Source of the DNA: Verrucomicrobiota bacterium
GTDB taxonomy: Bacteria; Verrucomicrobiota; Verrucomicrobiia; Limisphaerales; JADLHS01
DNA length: 57,666 nt
Direction: 5' to 3'
Assembly (NCBI GenBank): GCA_029573725.1
Contig: JAKQDQ010000139.1
Coordinates: 1 to 57,666 of the forward strand
Positions within the stretch are counted from its first letter, which is position 1; each line of letters opens with the position of its first letter. The notes under the pieces were generated by a model that did no database searches, was not told the origin of the DNA, and worked only from the letters and a program-made list of their open reading frames with translations. The position numbers and the translations under genes were made by a program. Below, in pieces: positions 9,429-19,900 of the stretch.

Positions 9429-10466
9429 TCAAACGGCGCTGGGTTGCGCTGGGGTGACGGCGGCCTTGCGGCTCCGCCGGGTCGTGGTCTTGATGGGTGC
9501 GGTTGCCTTTTCCTCGAAGCAGCCGTAGGCGCGAAATTTTTCGTAGCGCTGCTTGAGGCGGTCCGCAGGGCTTAAGGCGCTTAATTGTTCCAGGTGTCGC
9601 AGCACCGCGGACTTGAGTGCCGCAGCCGTTTCCCCCGGATTGGTATGCGCGCCGCCCAATGGTTCGGGAATGATTTCATCCACCAATTTGAGTTCGAGTA
9701 AATGTTTGGCGGTGATTTTCAGTGCCTCGGCAGCCTTGGGCGAGGCGGAACGATCTTTCCATAAAATGGCCGCACAACCTTCCGGACTGATGACTGAGTA
9801 ATAGGCATTTTCCAAAATCAACACGCGCCCGGCCACTCCGATGCCCAGCGCGCCTCCCGATCCACCTTCGCCAATCACGGTCGCAATGATCGGAACTTCC
9901 ATCAACATCATTTCGCGCAGGTTGACCGCAATGGCCTCCGCAATGTGCCGTTCTTCGGCGCCAATGCCCGGATAGGCGCCCGCCGTGTCAATCAGCGTAA
10001 TAATCGGCAGCCCGAACTTGTTTGCCAACTGCATCAACCGCAAAGCTTTACGATAGCCTTCAGGATGAGCCGAACCGAAATTGCGCAGGATGTTTTCCTT
10101 GGTGTCCCGGCCTTTTTGCGTGCCAATGACCACCACCCGGTGGTCGCCCAACCGGGCAAAACCGCCCACAACCGCCCGGTCATCCGCGAACAGCCGGTCC
10201 CCGTGCAACTCCTCGAAATCGTTAAACGCCAGCTTGATGTAGTCCAAGGTGTAGGGCCGTAATGGGTGCCGGGCGAGTTGGACTCGTTGCCAAGGGGTCA
10301 GATTGGAGTAAATCTCCCTCCGGGTTTCTTCAATTTTCTCCTGGATTTGCCCGATCTCCTTTTCGAAATCCACGTCGAGCGAGTGCGATTCAGAGTGCTG
10401 GCGTAATTCTTCGAGTTTTTTCTGGAGTTCGAAAATCGGCTTCTCGAAATCGAGCTGATGTTTCAT
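9429..10466 (-). CDS. accA: Acetyl-CoA carboxylase carboxyltransferase subunit alpha
   Basis: Alpha subunit of the carboxyltransferase that moves the carboxyl group from carboxybiotin to acetyl-CoA, the first step of fatty-acid synthesis. The 345 residues begin with the family start (LDFEKPIFELQKKLEELR) and carry the crotonase-type blocks RPYTLDYI, FEELHGDRLFADD, GHRNFGSAHPEGYRKA-like NFGSAHPEGYRKALRLM, FIDTAGAYPG-like LIDTAGAYPGIGAEER, and GEGGSGGALGIG, ending with a basic tail. The partner accD is not in the window; accB and accC lie 43 kb away at 52.8-54.7 kb. The 5' flank (10467-10988) is non-coding and contains hairpins that could form in its leader. Confidence 0.97.
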   Translation of the reverse strand: MKHQLDFEKPIFELQKKLEELRQHSESHSLDVDFEKEIGQIQEKIEETRREIYSNLTPWQRVQLARHPLRPYTLDYIKLAFNDFEELHGDRLFADDRAVVGGFARLGDHRVVVIGTQKGRDTKENILRNFGSAHPEGYRKALRLMQLANKFGLPIITLIDTAGAYPGIGAEERHIAEAIAVNLREMMLMEVPIIATVIGEGGSGGALGIGVAGRVLILENAYYSVISPEGCAAILWKDRSASPKAAEALKITAKHLLELKLVDEIIPEPLGGAHTNPGETAAALKSAVLRHLEQLSALSPADRLKQRYEKFRAYGCFEEKATAPIKTTTRRSRKAAVTPAQPSAV

Positions 10467-10988
10467 GCGAACGGCATTTTAGGGCAGACGGAACCGGAAT
10501 CAAACGGGAATCTTCGGGTACAAATCGAAGGGCCGGACTTGCGTCCGGCCCCGAAGTGACGAGGTTTTTACGCCTTCACTTAAGGCGCTCAGAAGGGCAG
10601 TACGGCCAACTTGGAGGGCGCTGTTCGCACCGTACTGCGAGCAAAACCTCTATGCCAACCCTAAACGAACAGCGAAATTCAATCTCAACCCGCTTATGAG
10701 ATTCTCGGACCCCGACTTTCGTTCAAATTTTTCAAAGAACCTTTCGCCCTTAAATTCCTTGGCGTGCCGCGATGATTTTGCACGAGAACGAACACCGTAA
10801 GAGTCCGGATACAACCTGTGTCGGCAGTAGAGCAAATCCTTCCAGCTTCCGCAAGTCTTTTTCGCAAATTTCTTACGCCCCCGGATTTTCACAGAAATTC
10901 GGGGAATTTCGCTCCCACCAGCGCGCGCCGGCAAAGGCTGGCGGGATTTTCACTTGCGTGACCAGGCAAATCCTTTTAACAAACAGCC
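10467..10988. other. Non-coding divergent region between accA and phospholipase C
   Basis: A 522-base gap between divergent genes. No credible gene is seen: the short open frames on both strands have no family resemblance or sensible start. It should contain the accA promoter (leftward) and the phospholipase promoter (rightward). Positions 10530-10650 are dense in inverted repeats, described separately. The right part (about 10690-10980) is AT-richer than the surrounding genes and shows nothing I can name. Confidence 0.6.
10530..10650. repeat. Two adjoining inverted-repeat structures upstream of accA
   Basis: A perfect 9-base-pair hairpin lies at 10530-10538/10543-10551 with a TTGC loop (arm GGGCCGGAC). 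Immediately to the right a ~90-base imperfect palindrome has outer arms GAGGTTTT (10561-10568) and AAAACCTC (10643-10650), and inner arms GCAGTACGG (10597-10605) and CCGTACTGC (10630-10638). The left arm also has its own hairpin, CGCCTT (10571-10576) with AAGGCG (10582-10587). No T-tract follows either structure, so a plain terminator is unlikely. It may be an mRNA leader of accA (transcribed leftward) or a mobile palindromic element. Confidence 0.6.
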
Positions 10989-13472
10989 ATGGATTCCCGT
11001 CGTGATTTCCTGAAAAAAGCCGCGTTGCTCGCCGCAGGCAGTGCCAGCGGAGGTTTGTTCCCTGCGTCCATCCAACGTGCGTTCGCCATTGACCCGCCCC
11101 CCGGCTCGACGTATCTGGACGCCGAACATGTGGTCATCCTCATGCAGGAAAACCGCTCGTTCGATCACGCGTTCGGCCGATTGCGTGGAGTGCGTGGGTT
11201 CAATGACCCCCGGGCGATCCAACTGCCGGACGGCAACCCCGTCTGGTTGCAAAGCAACAAGCAGGGGGAAACCTACGCGCCCTTCCGTCTTGACCTGCGC
11301 GGCAGCAAAGCCACGTGGATGAGTTCCCTGCCCCATTCCTGGGGCGACCAGACCGCCGCGCGCAATGCCGGTCATCATGATGGCTGGCTGGATGCCAAGC
11401 GCTCCGGCAACACCGCCTATGCGCAACTCCCGCTGACCCTTGGATTCTACGATCGCGAAGATTTGCCGTTCTACTACGCGATGGCCGACGCGTTCACGAT
11501 CTGCGACCAAAATTTCTGCTCCTCCCTGACCGGCACCACCCCCAACCGGCTCTACCTGTGGAGCGGCACCATTCGTGCCGAACCCTCCATGCAAGCCAAG
11601 GCCTGTGTCTGGAATTCTGACGTCAGCTACGGTGCGGAGGCGGGCTGGAAAACATTTCCGGACCGCCTCGAGGCCGCGGGCATTCCGTGGTGCGTTTACC
11701 AGAATGAATTGAGCCTGCCCACCGGCTTCAAGGACGAGGAAGAAGCCTGGCTGGCGAATTTCACCGACAACCCCCTGGAATGGTTTTCCCAATATCACGT
11801 GCGCTTCCATGAAAGTTTCCGCCGGCACCTGCCGCTCATGGAAGCCACCACCGAAGCCACCCTCAAGCAGCTTGAAGCGAACGCCTCCCCGAACGACCAG
11901 GAACGGAAAAAATTGACCCGGCTCAAAGGGGAATTGCAGCAAATCCGCGCCTGGCGCGAGCAGTACACCGAGGAGCGCTTCCGGCAATTGCCGCCCCACG
12001 AGCAGCACCTGCATCGGAAGGCCTTCACCACCAATCACGGGGACCCGGATTATCGTCAGCTCACGAGCCTGACGTATCACGACGGCGCACAGGAACGCAC
12101 GATGCAGGCGCCCAAGGGCGACGTGCTGCACCAGTTTCGCCAGGATGTCCAAAGCGGGCGGCTGCCCAAGGTCTCATGGATCGTTGCCCCGGAACGGTTT
12201 TCAGATCATCCCGGCTCCCCCTGGTACGGCGCCTGGTTCATCAGCGAAACTCTTGACATTCTCACCAAGAATCCCGAGGTCTGGAAAAAAACCATTTTGG
12301 TGCTCTGCTACGATGAAAATGATGGTTACTTTGATCACGTCCCGCCCTTTGTGCCGCCCGCGCCGAATGTGGCCGGGGTGGGGAAAGCTTCGGCAGGAAT
12401 TGACACCGCTGTGGAGCACGTGCCAACCTCGCCGGACCGGCCGCCTCTGCCCATTGGCCTGGGGTTCCGTGTGCCGCTGCTCATCGCCTCCCCGTGGAGT
12501 CGCGGCGGGTATGTCTCCTCGCAAATTTTCGACCACACCTCGATTCTGCAACTGCTCGAAATCTGGTTGAGCCACAAGACCGGCCAGGCCATCAGGGAAA
12601 CCAACATCAGCGACTGGCGCCGCACCGTCTGCGGAGACCTCAGCTCGGTCTTCCGGCCGTTTCACGGCGAGAAAATTCCACTGCCGCAACCCGTGGAACG
12701 CACTTCCTTTCTCGGCTCGATTCACCAGGCGCAATTTCGGCCGCTCCCTTCAGGCTTCAAACGCCTGAACCCGGAGGAACTGGCCGCCGCCCGCAGCCGG
12801 CGCCGCCCGCTCCGCGACCTGGTGGAACAAGAACCCGGAACGCGGCCGGCCTGCCCCTTGCCGTACGAGCTCACGGTGGATGCCCGCTTGAATCCGGAAC
12901 GCAAGGCCTTGCGCGTCTCCTTTGGCGCGGACAACCAATTCTTCGGCAAACGCGCCGCCGGCGCGCCGTTCCGCGTGGCGGCCGGGAAACCCTCCCGGAA
13001 TGCCGCCGCCAAGCTGGAAAAGCATCGTGTTTGGGATTACACGGTGAAAGCCGGGGACCGTTTGACGGACGATTTTGCCTTGGCGGACTTTCCCGACGGG
13101 AAGTACCACCTGACCATCAACGGGCCGAATGGATTCCATCGCGAGTTCCAGGGCAGCGCCGACGATCCCGCCCTGGAACTGCACCTGGAGCCCACGTCCC
13201 GGAAAAATCCGGCGGGCACGACGTTGCATCTGACCAATCACCATGCCGACCGTTCCTTGAGCGTGACGATCACCGACCTGGCTTACGGCACGGCGGCCCA
13301 GACCGTGACGCTTAAACCGGGCGAAACACGAACGGCCGCCTTCGACCTGGCAGCCAGCCACGGCTGGTACGATTGGCAGATCCGCGTCAAGGAAGCGCCG
13401 CACTACCAGCAGCTTTACGCCGGACACATCGAGACCGGCAAGGAAAGCACCAGCGATCCACAAATGGCCTGA
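10989..13472 (+). CDS. Phosphocholine-specific phospholipase C, Tat-exported
   Basis: Non-haemolytic-type phospholipase C (acid-phosphatase/PLC superfamily) that cleaves phosphatidylcholine-like lipids to diacylglycerol and a phosphorylated head group. The 827-residue protein starts with a twin-arginine signal (SRRDFLKKAALLAAGSASGG), so it is exported folded. The catalytic domain (about 45-560) shows MQENRSFDH (52-60, nucleophile/metal region), GTTPNRLYLWSG, LVLCYDENDGYFDHVPP and VPLLIASPWSRGGYVSS. The C-terminal part (about 620-815) contains two beta-rich DUF756-type domains, as in Pseudomonas PlcN. An insert of charged helix at about 290-340 (LKQLEANASPNDQERKKLTR) is larger than I expect. 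Substrate specificity is inferred from the family. It lies 95 bases upstream of the rhamnosidase on the same strand. Confidence 0.92.
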   Translation: MDSRRDFLKKAALLAAGSASGGLFPASIQRAFAIDPPPGSTYLDAEHVVILMQENRSFDHAFGRLRGVRGFNDPRAIQLPDGNPVWLQSNKQGETYAPFRLDLRGSKATWMSSLPHSWGDQTAARNAGHHDGWLDAKRSGNTAYAQLPLTLGFYDREDLPFYYAMADAFTICDQNFCSSLTGTTPNRLYLWSGTIRAEPSMQAKACVWNSDVSYGAEAGWKTFPDRLEAAGIPWCVYQNELSLPTGFKDEEEAWLANFTDNPLEWFSQYHVRFHESFRRHLPLMEATTEATLKQLEANASPNDQERKKLTRLKGELQQIRAWREQYTEERFRQLPPHEQHLHRKAFTTNHGDPDYRQLTSLTYHDGAQERTMQAPKGDVLHQFRQDVQSGRLPKVSWIVAPERFSDHPGSPWYGAWFISETLDILTKNPEVWKKTILVLCYDENDGYFDHVPPFVPPAPNVAGVGKASAGIDTAVEHVPTSPDRPPLPIGLGFRVPLLIASPWSRGGYVSSQIFDHTSILQLLEIWLSHKTGQAIRETNISDWRRTVCGDLSSVFRPFHGEKIPLPQPVERTSFLGSIHQAQFRPLPSGFKRLNPEELAAARSRRRPLRDLVEQEPGTRPACPLPYELTVDARLNPERKALRVSFGADNQFFGKRAAGAPFRVAAGKPSRNAAAKLEKHRVWDYTVKAGDRLTDDFALADFPDGKYHLTINGPNGFHREFQGSADDPALELHLEPTSRKNPAGTTLHLTNHHADRSLSVTITDLAYGTAAQTVTLKPGETRTAAFDLAASHGWYDWQIRVKEAPHYQQLYAGHIETGKESTSDPQMA

Positions 13473-13567
13473 TCCAGCGCAACCCCCCTCCCGCCGCCCC
13501 TCTGCACCGCCGTTCCGGTTCATTTTGACCGTGACCCGGTCGCCCGCTTCGACAAGACTACCGGCTT

Positions 13568-16500
13568 ATGAAACCGAGGCATGTTTGCGAATTGTGGCGG
13601 CTTCTCCTGGCGCCGGTGCTGGCTTTGCTGGGCGGCGGCTTCGCCGCCATCGCCGTTGAAGTAACCCATCTGCGCTGTGAGTTTCTTCAGAATCCGCAAG
13701 GCATTGATGTCGTGACGCCCCGGCTGAGCTGGCAGTTGCAATCCAGCACTCGCGGAACGCGGCAAACCGCGTACGAAATCCTGGTCGCCAGCTCCCCCGC
13801 CCAGCTGAAGCCCGGGCGGGCGGATCTGTGGAACTCGGGCAAGGTCGCCTCCGACCAATCCGTGCTGGTCCCATACGCCGGGCGCGCGCTGACCTCCCGC
13901 CAGCAATGTTTCTGGCGGGTGCGCGTGTGGGATGAAGCCGACAAGCCATCGCCGTGGAGCAAGCCCGCCACGTGGAGTCTGGGTTTGCTGCATCCCGCCG
14001 ACTGGCAGGCCCAATGGATCGGCCGCGACGAACCGCCCCAGACCTCGCGCTTCACCGCCGGTTCGTGGATCTGGTTCCCGGAAGGTCAACCGGAAACGGC
14101 GGCGCCGGTGGCGACACGGTATTTCCGCCGGACTTTTGAACTGCCCAACGATCGGGTCATCCGGAGGGCCGAACTGCAGTTGACCGCCGACAACGAATGG
14201 GCTTGCGCGGTCAATGCCAAACATGCCGGGGCGGGAGGTAATTTCAAAACCGTCGCCTCCATGGAGGTGACCCACAGCCTGCAACCCGGCCGCAACGTCA
14301 TTGGGGCCTGGGTCAAAAATGCGGGTGATGCCCCCAACCCGGCCGGGCTCATTGGCGCCCTGCGTGTTGAATTTGAAACCGGCGACCCCTTGATCATCCC
14401 GACCGACGCCCGGTGGAAATCCACCCGCCAGGAATCCGGCGCCTGGACGGACTTGAACTACGACGACGACGCCTGGGTACCGGCGCAAGTGCTCGGGCCG
14501 GCTGGAATGTCGCCGTGGGGTGAAATCCATGCAGCCACGGACCGGCAACTGGCCGCCCGCATGCTGCGCAAGGAATTCAACGCACCCAAAAAAGTGCGGC
14601 GCGCCACCGCCTATGTCAGCGGCCTGGGCCTGTCCGAACTTTACCTGAACGGGCGCAAAGTGAGCGATCAGGTGTTGTCTCCGGCGCTGACCGAATATCC
14701 CCGGCGCGTCTTTTACGTCACGCATGACGTCACCACCCAGGTGAAATCCGGTCCGAACGCCATCGGCGTATGGCTCGGCAACGGCCGCTATTATGCCCCC
14801 CGCAGCACTGATCCGATCGCCACCACGAGTTACGGTTTCCCCAAGGTGCTGCTGCAACTGGAACTGGAATACGCCGACGGCACTCGGGATACGATCGTCA
14901 GCGACCCCTCGTGGAAGTTAACCACGCAAGGCCCCATCACTGCCAACAATGAATACGACGGGGAAGACTACGACGCCCGCCGGGAACTGCCCGGCTGGGC
15001 GACCGCCGGTTTCGACGACCGCAGTTGGGCCGCCGCGCAAGCCGTGTCCGCTCCCGGAGGGCGGCTGGCCGCGCAAATGATCGAGCCGATTCGCGTCACC
15101 GGCCGGCTCCACCCCCGCAGCGTGCGGGAAATCCGTCCCGGCGTCTTTATTGTTGATCTCGGCCAGAACATGGTCGGTTGGTGCCGCCTGAAAGTGCGCG
15201 GCCCTGCCGGCACCACCGTCGCGTTGCGCCACGCCGAGACTTTGAAGCCGGACGGCTCCCTTTACCTGGACAACATCCGCGGGGCAAAAGTGACGGACCG
15301 TTACACGCTCAAAGGCAAAGGCACGGAGGTGTACGAACCGCGGTTCACCTACCACGGCTTCCGCTACGTCGAAGTCACCGGCTTTCCCGGCCGGCTCACC
15401 CTGGATTCGCTGGAGGGCTGCGTGGTGAACGACGACGTCGCCACGGCCGGCGAATTCACCTGTTCCCAGCCGACCATCAACCGCTTTTATCAGAACATCG
15501 TCTGGGGCGTGCGCGGCAATTATCGCAGCATCCCCACAGATTGTCCGCAGCGTGATGAACGCCAGGGCTGGCTCGGCGACCGTTCCGAGGAGTCCAAGGG
15601 GGAAACCTATCTGTTCGATGTCGCCGCGCTGTACGCCAAGTGGACGCAGGACATGCTGGACGCACAGCGTGACGACGGGGTGATTCCCGATGTGGCCCCC
15701 AGTTACTGGCCGATCTATAATGACGATGTCACCTGGCCGAGCAGCGCCGTCATCATCCCCGGCAACCTGTACCAGCAATACGCGGACGCCGCCCTCATCG
15801 CGGCGCGGTACCCCGGCCTGGTCAGGTGGGTGGATCACCTGAGCGGTTACATCACCAATGGCATCATCACGCGGGACACGTATGGCGATTGGTGCGTGCC
15901 GCCGGAGGACCCGACGTTCATTCACTCCCGCGACCCGCTGCGCAAGACGGCGCCCGCCATTCTCGCCACCAGTTATTTCTACCATTGCCTCACGCTGATG
16001 AGCGGCTACGCGCAATTGCTGGGACGGACGGCGGACCGGGACCGTTTCCTCCACCTCGCCGGCCGGCTGCAGGAAGCCTTGAATGCAAAGTTTTACAACC
16101 GCGAGAAGGGCTATTACGACAACGGCTCACAAACCTCCTGCGTGTTGCCGCTTGCGTTCGGACTCGTCCCCGCGGATCAACGCGAACGCGTGTTCCAGCA
16201 TCTGGTGGACAAAATTACCCGCGAAACCCACGGCCACATCGGCACAGGTTTGATCGGCGGGCAATGGCTCAACCGCGTGCTCACCGATGGCGGGCGGGCC
16301 GATCTGGTGTACCAATTCGCCACCAACACCACCTATCCCAGCTGGGGTTACATGGTCGAAAAAGGCGCCACCACCGTCTGGGAACTGTGGAACGGAGACA
16401 CGGCCGATCCCGGCATGAACTCGCACAACCACGTCATGCTGGTGGGCGACCTCACCACCTGGCTGTACGAAGCCCTGGCCGGGATCAAACCCGCCCAACC

Positions 16501-16813
16501 CGGGTTCAAGCACCTGCTCATGCACCCGCACCCGGTGGGTGATCTGCAATATGTCCGCGCCAGCCACGCCTCGCCGTACGGACTCATCCGCAGCGAATGG
16601 AAACGGCAGCGTGACAGGTTCGATTGGGAAATCACCATCCCCGCCAACAGCACGGCCACCGTGCATATTCCGGCGGCGGACGTGAATGACGTCCTCGAAC
16701 GCGGCAAGGCCTTGTCCCGGGTGGCGGGCGTGTCGTCCGTCCAGTACACCGGCGACCGCGTTGTTTGCCATCTGGCTTCCGGCCACTACCGCTTCACCAG
16801 CACCCTGCCCTGA
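13568..16813 (+). CDS. Secreted alpha-L-rhamnosidase, GH78
   Basis: Inverting glycosidase that removes terminal alpha-L-rhamnose from pectins, rhamnogalacturonans or glycosides. The 1081 residues include an N-terminal hydrophobic signal (about 10-30) and the usual domain order: fibronectin-like N-terminal domain (VTHLRCEFLQNPQGIDVVTPRLSW cut here as VTHLRCEFLQ and TPRLSWQLQ), beta-sandwich carbohydrate-binding part (about 140-330), a second beta domain (about 340-550), the (alpha/alpha)6 barrel (about 580-940) and a C-terminal beta domain. The catalytic acid is expected in DCPQRDERQGW (Glu664) and the base in TTVWELWNGD (Glu939). Downstream it converges with the lipid-pathway operon, 111 bases away. 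Confidence 0.93.
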   Translation: MKPRHVCELWRLLLAPVLALLGGGFAAIAVEVTHLRCEFLQNPQGIDVVTPRLSWQLQSSTRGTRQTAYEILVASSPAQLKPGRADLWNSGKVASDQSVLVPYAGRALTSRQQCFWRVRVWDEADKPSPWSKPATWSLGLLHPADWQAQWIGRDEPPQTSRFTAGSWIWFPEGQPETAAPVATRYFRRTFELPNDRVIRRAELQLTADNEWACAVNAKHAGAGGNFKTVASMEVTHSLQPGRNVIGAWVKNAGDAPNPAGLIGALRVEFETGDPLIIPTDARWKSTRQESGAWTDLNYDDDAWVPAQVLGPAGMSPWGEIHAATDRQLAARMLRKEFNAPKKVRRATAYVSGLGLSELYLNGRKVSDQVLSPALTEYPRRVFYVTHDVTTQVKSGPNAIGVWLGNGRYYAPRSTDPIATTSYGFPKVLLQLELEYADGTRDTIVSDPSWKLTTQGPITANNEYDGEDYDARRELPGWATAGFDDRSWAAAQAVSAPGGRLAAQMIEPIRVTGRLHPRSVREIRPGVFIVDLGQNMVGWCRLKVRGPAGTTVALRHAETLKPDGSLYLDNIRGAKVTDRYTLKGKGTEVYEPRFTYHGFRYVEVTGFPGRLTLDSLEGCVVNDDVATAGEFTCSQPTINRFYQNIVWGVRGNYRSIPTDCPQRDERQGWLGDRSEESKGETYLFDVAALYAKWTQDMLDAQRDDGVIPDVAPSYWPIYNDDVTWPSSAVIIPGNLYQQYADAALIAARYPGLVRWVDHLSGYITNGIITRDTYGDWCVPPEDPTFIHSRDPLRKTAPAILATSYFYHCLTLMSGYAQLLGRTADRDRFLHLAGRLQEALNAKFYNREKGYYDNGSQTSCVLPLAFGLVPADQRERVFQHLVDKITRETHGHIGTGLIGGQWLNRVLTDGGRADLVYQFATNTTYPSWGYMVEKGATTVWELWNGDTADPGMNSHNHVMLVGDLTTWLYEALAGIKPAQPGFKHLLMHPHPVGDLQYVRASHASPYGLIRSEWKRQRDRFDWEITIPANSTATVHIPAADVNDVLERGKALSRVAGVSSVQYTGDRVVCHLASGHYRFTSTLP

Positions 16814-16924
16814 GACGAGCAACGCCGGCCCCGGGGCGGCGCGCAAACGCCGCTCCCACGGTTGGCGCTCAGTCGCGTGACGGCCCGGGCCGGACCCGCC
16901 CTCCGGCCGCCGGTTCGGGGAGCT

Positions 16925-19900
16925 TCACGACTCCGGCCCGCGGCGATCAGCGGTTTCAACCGGCGCGGATGCGGGCACGCAGGCCACCAGCATGATATTG
17001 GAATCGTTGCCGGCATTGGCCCGCTGCTCCCAATGCGCAAAGCCGGCGCGGGCCAGCATGCCTTCGATCTCCGCCCGGGTCTGAAAATGCAAGCCTTCGC
17101 CGGACCGGGTCAGCCCGAATCGTGTGGCAAACCGTTCCCAGCGCAGCACCTTCCGATGCGCCGCCGAGGCCGCACGCGCGCCATCGCGCAGAATCAACCG
17201 CCCCCCGGGCGCCAGCGCCCGCCGCACCTTGTCCAGAATGAGTTGTTGTTTCGGGGGCGGCCAATAGTGCAGCACATCCAGCAACAGGACCGCATCGCCG
17301 GCCGGCAATTCGGCCGTCAGCAGATCGCCGACGGCAAACTGCACGCGGGAATTCTCGGCGGCGCTCCGTTGGGCCACCCGGATTTTTGCTTCATCGTAAT
17401 CCAGCCCCCAAAACGTCCGCGTGTCCGTAAAAGTCGCGAGCCAATGGCTGGCCAGGCCGTAGCCGCAGCCCAGGTCCAGCACGCGAGCGCGCCGCGGCAC
17501 CACCGCGTCCAGTTGCGTGAAGAACGGATCCAACTGCATTTTCCATTTGACGAATTGCTCCACATAGACGCCTTGATACCGATACAACCGGGCCACCTTG
17601 CGGCGCACCACGGCGGGCGTGTTGATGGCGTCCAGTTGTTCCTGCAGGGCCGTGCGCACCAGACGCTCGCAATGCTTCATCAAGGCCCCCGCGCCCTGTG
17701 CGTAATCAAAGGTCTCGGGCGTGACCCGGGGCAACGCGCGCACGGTCGTGTGGTAGGGCTCAAACCAGTAGGCATCGCGCGGCATGGCCTCATTCGAGCC
17801 ACAAATCACGATGGGCAAAATCTCCTGCCGCAACGCCACCGCCAGCTCAAACGCGCCCCGCCGGAAGCGCTGCACAAAACCGTCCACCGACCGGGTGCCT
17901 TCCGGATAGAAATGCACCGAGGCGCCCGTGGCCAGCGTGGCGCGACACCGCTCCAGGGTGGTCGCCGGATCGTTCGGCTCCACCATGATGTGACCGAGAA
18001 TTTTGCAGCCGATTCCGAGCATCGGCGCATCGAACACCCGCTTTTTCGCCGTCTGCCGCACATCCGCCGGCAGGCTGACCATCAGCATCACATCCACCGC
18101 GGATTGGTGGTTGCTGATGATGACGCACGGCTTGGCAAAGGTTGCCGGACTGCACTGTTGAAACTCCAATCTCCCGAACGGCATGCCCTTCACCACCCCC
18201 CGCGCCATCCAACGGGTGGCGCGGCGCAATCGATCCCGGGCATGCCGCGGCGAGAACAGCCACAGCGCGGGCCGGAGCACGTAGTACAAAAACACCTGGC
18301 TGCCGCCCAGGTGGAGCAACACCCACAGGGTGCCCAACACATGCCACCACCGTGGCGCGCCGCGGGGCGGCGGTTTGTAAAGCAGCAGTTCCACGCAGGC
18401 GGGCGTCACGACCAGGGTCGCCAAAAACGTGCTGGCCATGCCGAGCAGTACCGTCGTCCCCATCGAGAACAGCACCGGGTGCCGGGCCAGAATCAGCACC
18501 GCAAAGCCACAAATGGTCGTGCCCACGGAAATGAGCACCGAAGCGCTGGTGGGCGCGATGCGCGGCGGGTGACCCCGCCAGACGTCCAGTTTGCTCGTCG
18601 CGAGAAACACACTGTAATCCTCGCCCATCCCGATGACGAAGATGACGAACACACAGTTCATCACGTTGATGGGCAGGCCCAGCAGACCCATCAGACCCAG
18701 CGTCCAGAGCAGGCCAAACCCAATCGGCAGCAGCGTGGCGATCACCAGTTCGATGGAGGCGAGTGAAAGGTACACAATCAACCCGACCGCCACCACCGTC
18801 CACAGGACAAAAAAACCCAGCCCCGCCCGCGCCAGCGTGGCGATGTGGTCGGTGAAGGCCTGTTGATCCACCAGAATGAAATCCGGCAGCGCCGCCGCCA
18901 AGGCCGCGGCCCGGGAACGGTCCTTCAATTTGACCAGCGTGCTGATGGCCGTGTCGTGGTCGCCCACCGCGACCCGCTCCGTCAGCACCGACTCCAGCGG
19001 AGTGTTTTTGAAGTAATCCAGGGTCAACAAGGCCGGTCGTTCGGTGACGAGCCGCCAGAACGGCGCGAACGCCCCGGGTTGAAAACCCAATTCACCGCCG
19101 ATGCGATTCAAGCTGGCACGCAACTCCTGCTGCCGTTCCGGCGTCCAGAATTTCCGCCAGCGGCGCAGATTCTCCTCCTGAGTGGCGGGGGCGGGACAAA
19201 TCGCGGCCAGCGAATAAAGGCTGGCGACATTGGCGTGCGACGCGAGCAGGGTGGCGAGGCGATCGTTCTGCGCCAGTGCGGCGGCGGGGGTTTCCCCCCG
19301 GGCAATCACCAGCGACAGGCTGAGCGCGTCGCCCCAGGTTTGACTGATGAGCCGGTCATCGTCGCGCGTGGCCTGGGTGATGCCGTTGAGTTTGGCAAAA
19401 TCCCCCTCAAAGCGCAGGCGCTGCAAACCCAGCACGGCCAGCCCCGTGAGCCCCACCAACAGGCCGAACGACCAAAGCCGGTGCCGCTTCTGCCAGCCAT
19501 GAAACGCTTCCATCCAGTTGGTGAAGCGCAGGGGGCGCAGCGCCGCGGCGGTTTGCCGCGGCAACGGCACCAACAACGCCAGCACGCTGAGCGCAAACGC
19601 CGCCGACATCAACACCCCCGTGGCCCCGAAAATTCCCAGTTGGCGGTAGCCCGACATGGGCGAACAAGCCAGCACGATGAAGGCGGCGATGATGGTGAAC
19701 GCCCCGATAAATGTCGGCAGCAGCAGCCGGCTCAGGATCTTGGCTGCGGAAGCGCGATCCGTGGCGGCGTTGTCCAGGTGATAGACCACGTAAATGCCGT
19801 AATCCACCGTGATGCCGATCGCCATGCTGGCGAATCCCGTGGCGATGGCCGAAACGTGATCGTCGGTGAGCGCCAGCACCGTGCCCGCAATGGCCGTTCC

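Noticed and set aside
10530..10551. Terminator for accA or for the phospholipase gene
   Set aside because: The hairpin lies at the 5' side of both divergent genes and has no T-tract.
10650..10934. Small basic ORF in the accA-phospholipase gap (minus strand, 94 codons)
   Set aside because: No ribosome site, no family, and codon use unlike the neighbours.
14918..16054. Long open frame on the minus strand opposite GH78
   Set aside because: The plus-strand rhamnosidase has clear catalytic motifs; the antisense frame shows no family and is a GC-codon artefact.
16862..18766. Long open frame (634 codons) on the plus strand opposite the exporter fusion
   Set aside because: It is Arg/His/Gln/Pro-rich with no domain or start, and the opposite strand encodes a clear exporter, acyltransferase and methyltransferase. 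High-GC shadow.
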